NCBI GenBank assembly: GCA_012656075.1
Contig: JAAKBF010000047.1
Span: forward strand, 834,239 to 898,238
DNA length: 64,000 bases
Source: Phytophthora hibernalis
Taxonomy: Eukaryota; Oomycota; Peronosporomycetes; Peronosporales; Peronosporaceae
Direction of reading: 5' to 3'
In this document: positions 10,353 to 20,370 of the stretch, piece by piece
How positions within the stretch are numbered: position 1 is the stretch's first letter
Layout of the letters: every line of letters starts with the position of its first letter
Notes under the pieces: generated by a model
What the model saw: only the letters and a program-made list of their open reading frames with translations
Told to the model about the DNA's origin: nothing
The model's database searches: none
Position numbers and translations under genes: made by a program

Positions 10353-10835
10353 AGGTAAAATCAAAATGTCACTTGGTGACAAATCGGATATTAACAAGCA
10401 ACGGATTTGAAAGAGCATTATACGCTGAAGATTTTGAATGACGCGAAGAGCTCGCACAAAAGCTATTCCCGATGTAGGCAGCCGACCTGCTCTTCCACGA
10501 AGCTATAACCACGTATCTTGTCACACGCTCTCGTTGTACACCATTAAGTCCCATGATTTAACTATCCAGGAGGCGGACGTGCCAGAAGGCGAGTACCCTA
10601 TGTCAAGGCATACACCCCATGTGAGGTATAGAGACGTGCGAAAGGACAAATTGGGCTGTCTATTGGTTGAATAGGAAGTGCATGTCTGAGAAGTGAGTCA
10701 GATCGGACTGTCTACTGGTTGAAATGTTGCTGTATGCCTTGACATAGAGTATGGCTTGACATAGGGAATTCGGTAAGCAACATTTATAAAAAGTTCGTCA
10801 GTCACTTCTCTATTCACGTCATTTTGATTTTACCA
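10353..10835. mobile_element. 483-bp MITE
   Basis: TIRs AGGTAAAATCAAAATG (10353-10368) and its inverse at 10820-10835 differ only at the first base. TA flanks both ends (10351-10352 and 10836-10837). A second internal inverted pair, CCTATGTCAAGGCATAC near 10598 against GTATGCCTTGACATAG near 10731, suggests one element nested in another. It has no credible gene. Confidence 0.65.
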
Positions 10836-11045
10836 TAGCGTAAAAGTGCCGACCGTCGGCCGACAGGGCCGATAAGACCTTGATTGGCCAAAATTATTTA
10901 AATTGATAATTGGCTCAAACATGGCAACATTGGGATTTACTGCTCGCACAAGCAGGCTCACTCGTCAAGTGTACCGCCCTCAGCTGCACAAACAACCAGG
11001 AAAACACCCATGCGCGCGGCATCACGCGCAAGTCGACCAAGGGTA

Positions 11046-11247
11046 AAGTCTGACCGGTCTAGCCTGACCGGTCAGTTTATTTTGTGTAGCAACCTATACA
11101 GATTAGTCTGACCGGTCAGATTGTTTTTAATCTGTATAGGTGGCTACACAAAATAAACTGACCGGTCAGGCTAATGTTGAACAATCTGACCGGTCAGACT
11201 AATCTGTACAGGTGGCTACACAAAATAAACTGACCGGTCAGGCTTAG
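11046..11247. repeat. Cluster of CTGACCGGTCAG palindromes in inverted units
   Basis: The perfect 12-bp palindrome CTGACCGGTCAG occurs at 11064-11075, 11108-11119, 11158-11169, 11186-11197 and 11230-11241, with a degenerate copy near 11050. Between copies lies AGTTTATTTTGTGTAGC (or its inverse) and CTATACAGATTAGT. The block is three copies of one terminal unit in alternating orientation, as left by nested or aborted insertions of a short TIR element. It truncates the recombinase gene at 11242. Confidence 0.85.
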
Positions 11248-12167
11248 CCGTGATGTCGGCCTTCTCCTGATGAGCTGTCGCTCCTTTCAAGACTCGATTA
11301 ACGTAACCCTGTAGTTTTAGCGGGGTACCGACGCGCCGACCCGTGGAAGTAAGTGTTTCCGATTCCTCAGTCCTGTCATCATCCCCGCATTGTAGCAAAA
11401 CGTCAGCAAGTGAGATCTCGCTCGGTTGAACTACCGGCTCAGCATCGTCGCTGGCTGTGAACAAAGCGAGGTTGAGCAGGGAGGATATTGGAAAAGTCTG
11501 CATGACTAACGTCACAGCGATGGCATTAATTGGGCAGGTTATGAACGAATTCTTGTCTGGGAAAAGAGATAGACCCTGCTCTTCCGATATCTTCGCCCGA
11601 ATCAAACGAATGAAGAGCACGTTATCCGCCGACGACGACAGATTGTGCTTAGGAATAAACGTAAGGTCTGACGCTCTTCCAAAGACGTACCACATGACCA
11701 CCAATAGAGTGGCGTCTTGGTACTCGGTCTCTCCAATCGCATCATAGTAAAGGCCATCGACTAGCGATGAAGGTCATTCTTGGTACACGCGGGAGTCTTT
11801 TCCACCATGCCCCCATGCTGTCGTAGGAGACAGTGACGCTCCAAAATACGTCCTATCTTGATTAATTGCTGCTCGATGGCTTGGCGGTGTCAGGGGTAGC
11901 GTTCAAGCAGCCAGTTTTTCACGTTGCGATAGTAGCTCATAACCGTGTTCCTCTTTCGTGGCTCGCCGCCCTTCCCGTTCGAGAACGCGAGGAACATGGC
12001 ACAGCGGTCCATCAGCTTCACAAACGCGACGCCACGTTTATCTGCCAGAAGAGAGGCTCGAAAAACTCACTCGTTACACTTTCCTTGGCCAGGAATTGCT
12101 CGAAGGTGCCGATTACCGTTGCGAGCGCGCGCTTTGTGTTATCGGGGGCGAGATCTTGGAGACTCAT
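11216..12167 (-). pseudogene. Tyrosine-recombinase-like element gene, C-terminus lost
   Basis: Starting at ATG 12167, fragments read MSLQDLAPDNTKRAL..., then a second frame with KLMDRCAMFLAFSNGKGGEP and YYRNVKNWLLERYP, then (11704-11216) MWYVFGRASDLTFIPK... and SEEQGLSLFPD. The layout (SAM-like N-terminal core-binding part followed by a domain with WY.FGRASDL) is the one I remember for oomycete tyrosine-recombinase elements. A frame change near 12030, a TGA at about 11910, and loss of the catalytic HxxR/Tyr region to the palindrome cluster at 11046-11247 make it dead. The last residues of the open frame are encoded by the repeat itself. It differs from the Crypton at 53-2091. Confidence 0.6.
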
Positions 12168-12660
12168 GCTCAGCTTCTGCTGGGTTTCTTGGGTCTTTCG
12201 GCTATTTGACTACTGGCACGATGTTGCCCGAGGTCGCAAATGACTAGAATTTGTATGGGATCTGTCGGCTACCGACTCTATATTGCGCGACTGCGCGTGT
12301 AACTTGATTCTTGTATCAGGGCCGAGCATATTTGGATGGACTTGCCGACATGATGCGTCGGCAAGCGTCAGCGAGAAAAACCTTAACCCTAAGAATTGCA
12401 TTGGTAGAAAAAGCAGCATACTTCCGATTCATTGGAGGAAACCCCTTATTATTATTCTGATTGGTTGATTTTGTCAATACAACATTGAAGGTATAATCTG
12501 TCTGTCGGCTGTATTGAATTTTCTTTTGCCATTTTGAAGTTGAAAAGGTGTAGTTTTTCCTTTCGGTATTCCCAGTATAAATAATACCATTAATGGTATA
12601 ATCACGCAACTAGCATAAAATAAGCGGAAATAATATCGATAAAATACTCATCAACTGCTG
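12168..12660. other. Intergenic, no gene seen
   Basis: AT-rich spacer between the recombinase relic and the 3' end of selO. Short frames on both strands show no family features. Confidence 0.5.
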
Positions 12661-12686
12661 TAGGCCCAGAGCACTGGCTTTCATTA

Positions 12687-14741
12687 TCATCCTACCAGTT
12701 CTACGACGAACAGGATACGCACAGCGGGGGTAGATGGGTCTTGCGGTTTGGAATACAGGAGGTCGCGGTCGTCGCTGGGCTCGTCAAACGGATTCGTCAA
12801 CAACTCAAAAATATTCTGAACACCTTCATAGTTACCATCGTGGGCCAAGTCAATAGCCGTTTGAGCCACATGATTGCGCAGCACGAACAGCGGATTCACC
12901 TCCGACATACGACGTCGACTCCCAGCAGCACTAGCGGCATCGCCTTCCTCTTTGACACGGGAAATGTAAACATCAATCCAGTCTTCCCATGCAGTACGAA
13001 TGCTGTCGAAGCGTTCGACGCTCGTCGTTGCATCAAGTACCTCCTTCGCTTCGCGATTGGCCTTCATCTGTGTAACAAGAGCTGGTGTGATACCATACTG
13101 ACGAGCGCGTACCGGGTTATCCTTGAGCAGCATTGCAATCATGTCGTACTGAGCGTCGGAGACTCCTCCCGACTCCTGCTCCAGCTTGCGCTTCTGCTGA
13201 GCTAAGGTCTCTGACACATCCACAAGTTGATTCAGAATCCTTTCTCGAGAGCCATCAGCGTCGAAGACATCAAGTCCCGACAGGCATCGGAATGTACACG
13301 TGAAGTCAGCACCCGTGTGCGTAAGAACGTCGAATAGCGTATCGACTAGCATCTTGTCCTCCTTGTCTTGGCCGTGGTGCGATGTTAGTCCCAGCTTCTC
13401 CCGCATCAAGCGCAGGTACTCTTCTTCGTAAATTTCCTCAAACGCGTCCAGAGCAGGTTCAAAACCTGCACGTTCCGTCACCAGTCCAAGTTGATCAGCC
13501 AGCACTCTGCAGTTCCACTTGCAGATTTCAGGCTGCGCTTCGTACCGGTACCGTCCTCTATCATCCGACGCGTTGCACACATGCTTGGGGTCGAAATGTT
13601 CCATAAACCCAAACGGGCCATAATCGAGCGTATCGCCCACAATGCTCATGTTGTCCGTGTTCAGCACGCCATGACAGAATCCAACTGTCTGCCATTTGGC
13701 CACCAACTTGGCCGTGCGGTGCACCACTTCCTCGAAGAACTGTTCATACTTCCTCTCCCCTTCGATCTCCGGGAAATACTGCCCAATGGTAAAGTCCAGC
13801 ATCTGTCTCATCATCTCCTCCTTCTTCTCCAAATGAGCACTGGGCCCGACCATACCCGTGAACTTGTCTTCCTCTTTGAAAATCTCAAAACTGCCGAATC
13901 TCAGGAAACTTTTAGCGATCCGCGTGACGACCGCAGTGGGCTCCATCTTGGCGTTGCCGTTGTAGAAAATGTCTCGCAGCACCTGCGTCTCTCTGGAGAT
14001 GATCACACTCCCCGCTCGAGTCGTCGGCACTCCCAGTGCGAACATATTTTCACTGCACAGGAACTCTCTCAACGTGGATCTCAGCACTTTCCGACCATCG
14101 GCCGTTCTGGAGTACGGAGTGAGTCCCGAGCCTTTCAGCTGCAGCTCCCACCTCTCCTTTTCCGTCACCACTTCGCCCAAATAAAGGGCCGCTCCATCTC
14201 CCAATTGCCCTGAGAAGAACCCAAACTGGTGGCCACAATAGCACTGGGCAGCAGTCTCAGAGCCTGGTAGCAGCTCGTTACCAGCTAAAATGGGCACGAG
14301 CGAGTCGATTGGCTGTAATCCGTCTTCTTGACCCTTAATTACTTGGTCACCATTGCTAATTCCATCTTCAGCACCCTTAATTAACAGGTCGATGCCAGCC
14401 AAATGCAGCGAATTAGGAGACGCGACTACCAGCTCCGGACTTGCGATTGGTGTGGGCTCCACACGCGAAAAACACGCGCCAGAGACGTCCCCGCGCACGA
14501 AATTCTTGGGCTCCGCATCGATTGGCAGCTCTCGCAGCACGGCGTTGTCGAATGTGGCGGATGGAACGCGCCTCCAGCCGCTTAGCGAGCGAGACAGCGG
14601 ACTGCGACCATTGTTGGTGATCATTCGTGCCATCATTTGGGACTGGCTAAAACGTGGGTGCTGGTTTAACAATCCTGTGAAAAATGATAGTGTAGCCATA
14701 TCGATTTCACGCTGAGTTCCACAACTACGTACAGACATCAA
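12687..14741 (-). CDS. selO: SelO / YdiU family protein adenylyltransferase
   Basis: SelO proteins are pseudokinases that transfer AMP from ATP onto Ser/Thr/Tyr of targets, usually in mitochondria, in redox defence. The protein (684 residues as read) has the hallmark blocks GNELLPGSETAAQCYCGHQF, GQLGDGAALYLGE, ELQLKGSGLTPYSR, GRKVLRSTLREFLCSE, ALGVPTTRAGSV, VGFCHGVLNTDNM, and DYGPFGFMEHFDP. The N-terminus after Met15 (MATLSFFTGLL, Arg/Ser-rich) fits a mitochondrial presequence. The last residues are abnormal (VRILFVVELVG), but one frame over the DNA reads LCVSCSS then TAG, the expected redox C-terminus. A one-base excess in the G5 run 12726-12730 explains this and is probably a consensus error. 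No selenocysteine codon is indicated. A rearranged partial copy lies at 19645-20250. Confidence 0.95.
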   Translation of the reverse strand: MMSVRSCGTQREIDMATLSFFTGLLNQHPRFSQSQMMARMITNNGRSPLSRSLSGWRRVPSATFDNAVLRELPIDAEPKNFVRGDVSGACFSRVEPTPIASPELVVASPNSLHLAGIDLLIKGAEDGISNGDQVIKGQEDGLQPIDSLVPILAGNELLPGSETAAQCYCGHQFGFFSGQLGDGAALYLGEVVTEKERWELQLKGSGLTPYSRTADGRKVLRSTLREFLCSENMFALGVPTTRAGSVIISRETQVLRDIFYNGNAKMEPTAVVTRIAKSFLRFGSFEIFKEEDKFTGMVGPSAHLEKKEEMMRQMLDFTIGQYFPEIEGERKYEQFFEEVVHRTAKLVAKWQTVGFCHGVLNTDNMSIVGDTLDYGPFGFMEHFDPKHVCNASDDRGRYRYEAQPEICKWNCRVLADQLGLVTERAGFEPALDAFEEIYEEEYLRLMREKLGLTSHHGQDKEDKMLVDTLFDVLTHTGADFTCTFRCLSGLDVFDADGSRERILNQLVDVSETLAQQKRKLEQESGGVSDAQYDMIAMLLKDNPVRARQYGITPALVTQMKANREAKEVLDATTSVERFDSIRTAWEDWIDVYISRVKEEGDAASAAGSRRRMSEVNPLFVLRNHVAQTAIDLAHDGNYEGVQNIFELLTNPFDEPSDDRDLLYSKPQDPSTPAVRILFVVELVG

Positions 14742-15116
14742 GAAGAGGAATTTGTCAACGCTGTCTAACTTTTAAGCTTAGTGCAGAAAGATTCTGTGCG
14801 CGTTTTTACAATTGAAGAGCGCTTCCTGATCTTGGAAGACGTGTCAACAACACCCTCAACTCGCATTTCGTAATTGCTATCCGCACAACGAAAAAACAGT
14901 GAATTTGTGAAGTGGGCCTACATCTATACTTTCCGAAGAAAAATACTGCAGCGATTCCGTCCGCTGTGAGGCGAAAAAGTGAGCTAGGTGAAGCATCCGT
15001 CCAAACCACGGCCTCATCTCCATATCCGAAGACATTGTGCTCCAAGCTCCTGCAGCATCTCCAATCTTGCGTCGACAACCGCCCACGAGCTACTTATACC
15101 ATTTGCTCTCTTCTTG
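14742..15116. other. Intergenic spacer (selO promoter / ankyrin gene 3' flank)
   Basis: Both flanking genes are on the minus strand, so this 375-bp spacer holds the 3' flank of the ankyrin gene and the selO upstream region. No further gene is supported. Confidence 0.5.
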
Positions 15117-16037
15117 TCATCGGAGCTCGCTCTCTTGTAAACGCAGCCACTGCGTCATCGCGTCATGCCCACTGCCAGTAGCAGCGGATAGTGCCAACGC
15201 GAGCATACTCTCGCTCAGATGCTCTTGGTACGTCAAAAACACCCACTCGGCCACAATAACGTGGCCATTCTCGGCTGCAGAGCTGAAGGCCCAGCAAAAC
15301 CACTGCATCTCGTCTTTCGGTCGCACACTTTGCAGCAGATACTGCACCACTTGCAATCTTCCTTGAGCTGCAGCTCCGTGGATCGCCGCCTTGGTGCAAC
15401 CTTCACGTCGATTCGAGTGCAGCCACTGAACAACCTCCAAATATCCATTCGAGGCGGCACCATCTATGGCCCACGTGCTGCATCCTTCCGTCCTGTTTTC
15501 ATGTAACCACTTCACCACGTGCAAATGTCCATTGGAAGCAGCAAAGTCCATGAACTTGGCCATGCCCAGATCCTCGCGGTTCAAATGTAGCCATTTTACG
15601 GCCTCCAGGTGACCGTTACTCGATGCCCAGCTCACGGCGCGTCCTGCGTAGCACTCGCTCATATTTTCGTGCAACCATTGCAACACATTGACGTGGCCAT
15701 GTTTGGCCGCCTCGTCCATTGGATTGAAGTTGTAGCCGCCCCACAAGGTGTTCGTCTCCTTGTCAACGTCTTGGTGCTGCTTGATCCACTTCAACACGTG
15801 GGCGTGGCCTGAAGCAGCTGCATGACACACCATGTGCTGACTCAGAGGTGTGGGGTCCCGCTTGAAGATGTACGAGAGCTCTCGTTCGCTGTCTCCGCGG
15901 TGGATGGCGGCGGCGAACACTCCTTCGACACTCAACACGTCCAGAAAATCGCTAATGTGGCGCGTGACGTGGGGCAGCGCTGCCGGGAGGCACTTGCGCG
16001 TGACGAGCACTGCAGCCGAGAACAGCGGCCAATCCAT
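15117..16037 (-). CDS. Ankyrin-repeat protein
   Basis: From Met at 16037 (MDWPLFSAAVLVTRK) the protein is about 306 residues. After a helical N-terminus it carries repeated ankyrin units of the form AASNGHLxVVKWLHENR, at least seven in a row, each of 28-33 residues. Oomycetes have large families of such proteins with exactly this HVVKWLHENR style; they are protein-interaction scaffolds with mostly unknown partners. The frame is open upstream to 16244, but that leader looks non-coding and the family usually starts near the Met chosen. No signal peptide or membrane segment is seen. The function is not assignable. Confidence 0.85.
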   Translation of the reverse strand: MDWPLFSAAVLVTRKCLPAALPHVTRHISDFLDVLSVEGVFAAAIHRGDSERELSYIFKRDPTPLSQHMVCHAAASGHAHVLKWIKQHQDVDKETNTLWGGYNFNPMDEAAKHGHVNVLQWLHENMSECYAGRAVSWASSNGHLEAVKWLHLNREDLGMAKFMDFAASNGHLHVVKWLHENRTEGCSTWAIDGAASNGYLEVVQWLHSNRREGCTKAAIHGAAAQGRLQVVQYLLQSVRPKDEMQWFCWAFSSAAENGHVIVAEWVFLTYQEHLSESMLALALSAATGSGHDAMTQWLRLQESELR

Positions 16038-16487
16038 GGCAATGACGAGCCGATCTTGAACTGAGCCACGATGGTTCGAGCGGATGGCGATGGTTCGCCA
16101 GGGATAGGGCCATGCATCGGCTGGTGGACAGTTGAAGCTGCCCATGTGCGTGTTGTTCAAAGGAGATATGACAAATACCAGTGGCACCCTTTCGAGTGCA
16201 ACGGTCAAGCAACTTCCGAATAGAAGGCCACTTATCATCATCAACGGTCAAGCAGCTACTTCGAAGTAAGACACAGCAAGATGGCGCGAGGACTGACTCC
16301 GAGGTACACTTGTCGATCCGCAAGTTTTGGAAATGGAGAATGGATGCTCAATTCCAGCTCGAGATTCAGGTTATTTATTGGGAGCAAAAGGAGTTGCTCC
16401 ACTTGGACCGGATGATTGCAGAACCGAATGGAGAAGCGCTTTCGCTTCATCATTTGCACGGTACCAATTCTGCATACTCAAAAGTCT

Positions 16488-16560
16488 CGACCCTGATGGG
16501 ACTCGAACCCACAACCCCCTGATTAGAAGTCAGATGCGCTATCCATTGCGCCACAAGGTC
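16488..16560 (-). tRNA. tRNA-Arg (anticodon TCT)
   Basis: Read on the minus strand, the acceptor stem GACCTTG pairs with CAGGGTC (one G-T pair), the D-arm region is GCGCAATGGATAGCGC, the anticodon loop CTTCTAA gives TCT, and the T-arm is TGTGGGTTCGAGTCCCA. The discriminator base is G. There is no intron. A TTTT polymerase III terminator follows within 5-8 bases (16480-16483). The TCT anticodon reads AGA codons. Confidence 0.96.
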
Positions 16561-16730
16561 TTCACCTCACCAGCCAATTCAAAGTCAAATCGAGCGCCAG
16601 TCGCAAGAATAATGGTGGCCCAGGAAGAAAACATCTCTACGTGTAGCGAGCAAACCTGAAAGGTGCAAGTTGTCTATTTATCTATACCGCTGGCTGCATG
16701 TTATGAAGATTATCCGCGAGATCCATGGAT

Positions 16731-17706
16731 CTACTCGACTCCGTCCGTCTGTCGGAATCGCTTGAGAATCCCCATGAAGAACGCCTTGCGGTTATTCACG
16801 CGGTCGCTCACACATCGGTTGTACTCCTCGAGCGCCGTCTTGGCCGTCTCGTAGTCGAACCACGACAGAAAGTCGATCATGCGGTCGTCCACGTCATCCT
16901 GCTGGAGCTTGTACTCGGGTCCGTCAATGTGTTTCTGGATCAGCGCCTTGGTCTTCTCCACCTGCACGCTGCTCTGCTTCTTCCGCAACGAGTCGATCTT
17001 GCTGCGTCGGTTCTCCGACTTGTTGCCACCGCCACCAGCCGTCATCTCTACGTTGATCCGACGGCCTTGCAGCAGCGTGTGGTGACGCGACAGGGCTGCT
17101 CCCAGTGCCTTGCTGTCCTTCACCTCAATGAAGGCCGTGCCCTTGAACCTGTTCGTCTTCTTGTCCGTCAGCATGCGCAACTTGATGTCGCCAGCCTCTG
17201 CAAAGTGTTTGCGGACCATCGCCTCCGTCGCGCGGTAAGGCAGCTGGCCCACGAACAGTGTCAAGTGGATGCTCTTGTTGTTTTCCTCATCTACGGCCTT
17301 TTCTTCCTCGTCTTCTGCTTCTTCTGCGGCGGCGGCTTGTGCTCCTCCACGCCGTCGACCTTACGCTTGGCCTGGCGCTTCAGAAGACGCCGCTGCTGGG
17401 CGTTCAATGCGTCGGTTGAAGTTGCCGTGACGTCAGTGGGTGCCACTTCAGTCGGCCCATCCCCTCGGCAGTCACAACTTCAGTTTTGTGCTTGGCTAGT
17501 CGCGCCAGGCGGCGACGCTCCTTGGTGTTAAGTTGCTGGTCCTCGCCTTGAGTTTCGGACTTGATAGGCTTCTCAGACTGCGCAGAATCGACGGGTTCAG
17601 GCTGCGTGGCCTCTTGCTTGACTACTTCTTGCTTGGCGGCATCCTCGGGGTTTTGCTGCTGGCGCAGCAGCTTTCGGCGCTGCTTGGCGTTGAGTGTAGA
17701 GTCCAT
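16731..17706 (-). CDS. RRM-domain RNA-binding protein with hnRNP-Q-like acidic C-terminal domain
   Basis: The gene begins at MDSTLNAKQRRKL (17706) with two related basic boxes, LNAKQRRKLLRQQ and LNAQQRRLLKRQ, and an acidic Glu-rich linker. An RRM follows, with RNP2 LFVGQLP and RNP1-like KGTAFIEV (in the frame starting 17264). The C-terminus (about 16735-16900, ending NNRKAFFMGILKRFRQ) resembles the acidic domain of hnRNP Q (AcD). Its role is probably RNA processing in the nucleus. Two one-base losses, at about 17455-17465 and 17326-17340, split it into three frames with clear coding on each side. Because all parts look conserved, I read these as sequence errors. The RRM is secure; the AcD call is from remembered pattern. 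Confidence 0.8.
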
Positions 17707-17988
17707 GGTGGCGAATGGAGGAAGTGAATCGATTGATTGGCTGGCTGGCGGCGTATAGAAATTAAATGGTGTAGAGGTTGTGTTAGCAAAAATGAAGTGG
17801 TGTGCGACACACATGCAACGTGTTTGATAGTATAATAGTCTTCCCGTTAGTACTAATAGTAGTACTAAACTATTAGTACTAAGCATATTATGCCTACACC
17901 GTTCACTCTAATTTGTCGTGCTTCGAATACCGGTATAGTCATGCTACAGTACTTTTCGTGACACCACCATTTTTTCTTAAACAGCTTA
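17707..17988. other. Upstream region with TAGTACTA palindromes
   Basis: Promoter region of the RRM gene. It contains three TTAGTACTA-type palindromes (about 17848-17881), an ATACCGGTAT palindrome near 17926, and a MITE-end relic (about 17899-17965) related to 2742-2805. Confidence 0.5.
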
Positions 17989-18555
17989 ACACGCATTGCC
18001 TGTAACAACACGCCCTTTTCACCCCTTCCATACAGTTATCCAGTGTAAATCTAGCCATATCTCAAATCATTTCGGATCGAAGTCGACCAAATTCTTATCA
18101 TCCAGAACCGTTAGGAAGCGCTAATTTCGCATGAATATGCTACAGCTAACGACGACTCTATTTGCAGTACAACATTCCTTCCACTGCATAAGTCGTCTGA
18201 TAACTGAATGCCAAGATCTTGGTCGGTCGTATTGCCAACAGTTGAATGATTTGCAGCAGATTTTCCCGTAGTCTATTTGGGAGGCTGGCATACTTTAATC
18301 AAGTCATCTAAATTATTCTATTTTTGAGTATTTTCCAACATATCCCTCATGACATCCCTCCTGCGGATTTCCCGCGATTTTCAAATTTGAGCAACTTGGC
18401 AAAATTGCAGTCATTGGCTGAAAAGTTCGCAATAAGACCTTTTCAACGATACCCCGTGGTTAAATTGAATGCTATTGGTCGATCCAACCGGATATAGCAA
18501 AATTTCCGCCCGACCGAACCGCCGAAAAGGGCGGGTTGTTACAGGCAATGCGTGC
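17989..18555. mobile_element. 567-bp MITE with 32-bp TIRs
   Basis: Left ACACGCATTGCCTGTAACAA... and inverted right GCACGCATTGCCTGTAACAA... match over about 32 bases with two mismatches, ending CGCCCTTTTC. TA flanks at 17987-17988 and 18556-18557. There is no open frame of note. Confidence 0.85.
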
Positions 18556-18557
18556 TA

Positions 18558-19640
18558 AAAGAGCACGAAGACACCAAGCCAAAGCAAATCATGATCTTAC
18601 TTTCAATCAAATTTAAATATTGGTATCACAAGATCAAATCAAAAGTTTGGATTTCTACAACAAAAATCACCATTATTAGTCAGGGTCAGACTAAACGGCT
18701 TTAGTCGTATAGATTTTGAATAGCTACTATTATACTAGCTCTACTAATTCCATGAACACGTGGGCGGCGTTTAGACCCTTGTGACCGCACGAAATGAGTG
18801 GTTCTCCGGCGATATATAACATTTCCCTTCCTCTCTCTCTCATTCTTCGATTTCCGTCTCCTAGATCCCAGCGATATAAAGTTCGCCAAGATCGAATGCT
18901 GACCTGGACGCGACGCCCCTTGCTGTATGTGCGGGCGATCGGTACATTACCTATGCAGCAACAACCTCTGCAATAAGGCAGATCTATCAAACCGACACAG
19001 CTAATAAATCTGATAGACGTATTCACTAACTAAACATTGTCACAACGTATGTGCGCTGAAACATTTTTCGGCAACGCCGATGCTTCTCAAGAACTGGCAC
19101 TAATAACACATCCGGGATCTACGCGTCTATTAATAGTCAAGCTACGGATCATCGATCTTGCTCCATCAGAAATGGATGAATGCCGCCCCCACATGCAAAA
19201 TCCAAGCATCGGTTTCTCTTCGTTCTCCTGACAACACGACATAACCCATCTGAACGGTGATACCCGAACCGTGACGTATCGATGCAAGACGTAGCGCGGC
19301 AGCAGTACATCATTTTCAAGAATGTGTATTTTAAACGGTCCTTCGTCATGATCTCTCTCAAAACGCGTTCCGATGACGAGTGCGCACAACGCTAGTTCGT
19401 GCTGAGGCATAGTCATGCTAGATTGAGCGGTCAAAAGAGGTATGAGGCGAGCCGATTGTATCATTGAGTTTAGTACTAATACAGTAGTTTCAATATTTAG
19501 TGTAGTACAAGCCTTCACTGCTGATATAATGTACTGAGCCTTCACTGCTGATATAATAGATACAAACTAATACCAGACGGAACCAAGGCGAATATTTAGT
19601 CTTAGTACTATGGAGTAAAATCACTACTACTATCAATCCC
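18558..19640. other. Repeat-rich intergenic region, no supported gene
   Basis: A 152-codon frame (19545-19087, minus) has no recognisable domain and a composition like its surroundings. A short direct repeat (GCCTTCACTGCTGATATAAT) occurs twice at about 19511-19554. Confidence 0.4.
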
Positions 19641-19644
19641 TGAT

Positions 19645-20250
19645 TGTGGCCAGCAGTTTTCTCGGGACAATTGAGATGGAGCGGCCATTTATTTGGGCGA
19701 AGTGGTGACGGAAATGGAGAGATGGGAGCTGCAGCTAAAAGGCTCGGGGAGTGTCCTTAAGAGTCACAGATACCGTGATAAGGTGAACACGAGTGAAATT
19801 AGTGAATTGTCAGCGATCCACGCCGTACAAAACCTTTCTTACGTAACCCCACAACAACTCTAGTTGCCAGGATATTCCCTTTTCTTCGGCCCAAAATCTG
19901 CTGCAGGCGCAGAGCACTGGTTTTCATTATCATCGTATCAGTTCCCACAGCGTATACGACGAACACGATACACACAGCGGGCGCGGCGGCGGGGGTGAAG
20001 GGTCTTGCGGTTTGGCATACTGATGGTCGCGGTTATCGCTGGGCTCCAAGGGACGACCGCAGTGAGCGCCATCTTGGCGTTGCCGTTGTAGAAGATGCCT
20101 CGCAGCACCTGCGTCTCTCTGGAGATGACCCCCACTAGAGTCGTCGGCACTCCAAGTGCGAACATATCTTCACTGCACAGGAACTCTCTCAACGTGGATC
20201 TCAGCACTTTTCGGCCACCTGTTGTTCTGGAGTACGGAGGCGACGCAAAT
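19645..20250. pseudogene. Rearranged partial copy of selO
   Basis: Three pieces match the selO gene at 12687-14741. About 19645-19755 (plus strand) corresponds to the CGHQF-to-LKGSG segment and is inverted relative to the rest. 20245-20050 (minus) covers SRTTGGRKVLRSTLREFLCSE to the NGNAK region. 20045-19905 (minus) matches the gene's 3' end and its downstream flank. The junction near 20050 skips about 1.1 kb of the parent. The copy's tail reads LCVSCSS in one frame, supporting that C-terminus for the parent gene. Confidence 0.88.
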
Positions 20251-20370
20251 TCTTCTGCGTGAAGACACGCGCGCATGCTACGTTTTCTCTGATTTGATCG
20301 GTTACTGACACGTAGAAGAAGGCAAAAGATAAAAAAATGCGAGGACGCTGGCTCCTGGTCACATTTTGAG

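Noticed and set aside
11046..11247. Regular palindromic repeats that resemble a CRISPR array
   Set aside because: Units alternate in orientation, spacers are themselves repeated, and the genome is eukaryotic; it is a nested TIR relic.
12687..12760. Possible selenocysteine (TGA) in SelO
   Set aside because: The alternative frame reads LCVSCSS followed by TAG; no in-frame TGA precedes the Cys motif and no SECIS element was recognised.
12741..14715. Long plus-strand frames (e.g. 13491-14213, 240 codons)
   Set aside because: They are antisense to selO, whose minus-strand product has unmistakable family motifs.
15117..16244. Upstream extension of the ankyrin protein to 16244
   Set aside because: The extra leader lacks ankyrin-family similarity; MDWPLF at 16037 is a typical start.
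19087..19545. 152-codon minus frame as a hypothetical gene
   Set aside because: No motif, no promoter element and composition like intergenic DNA.
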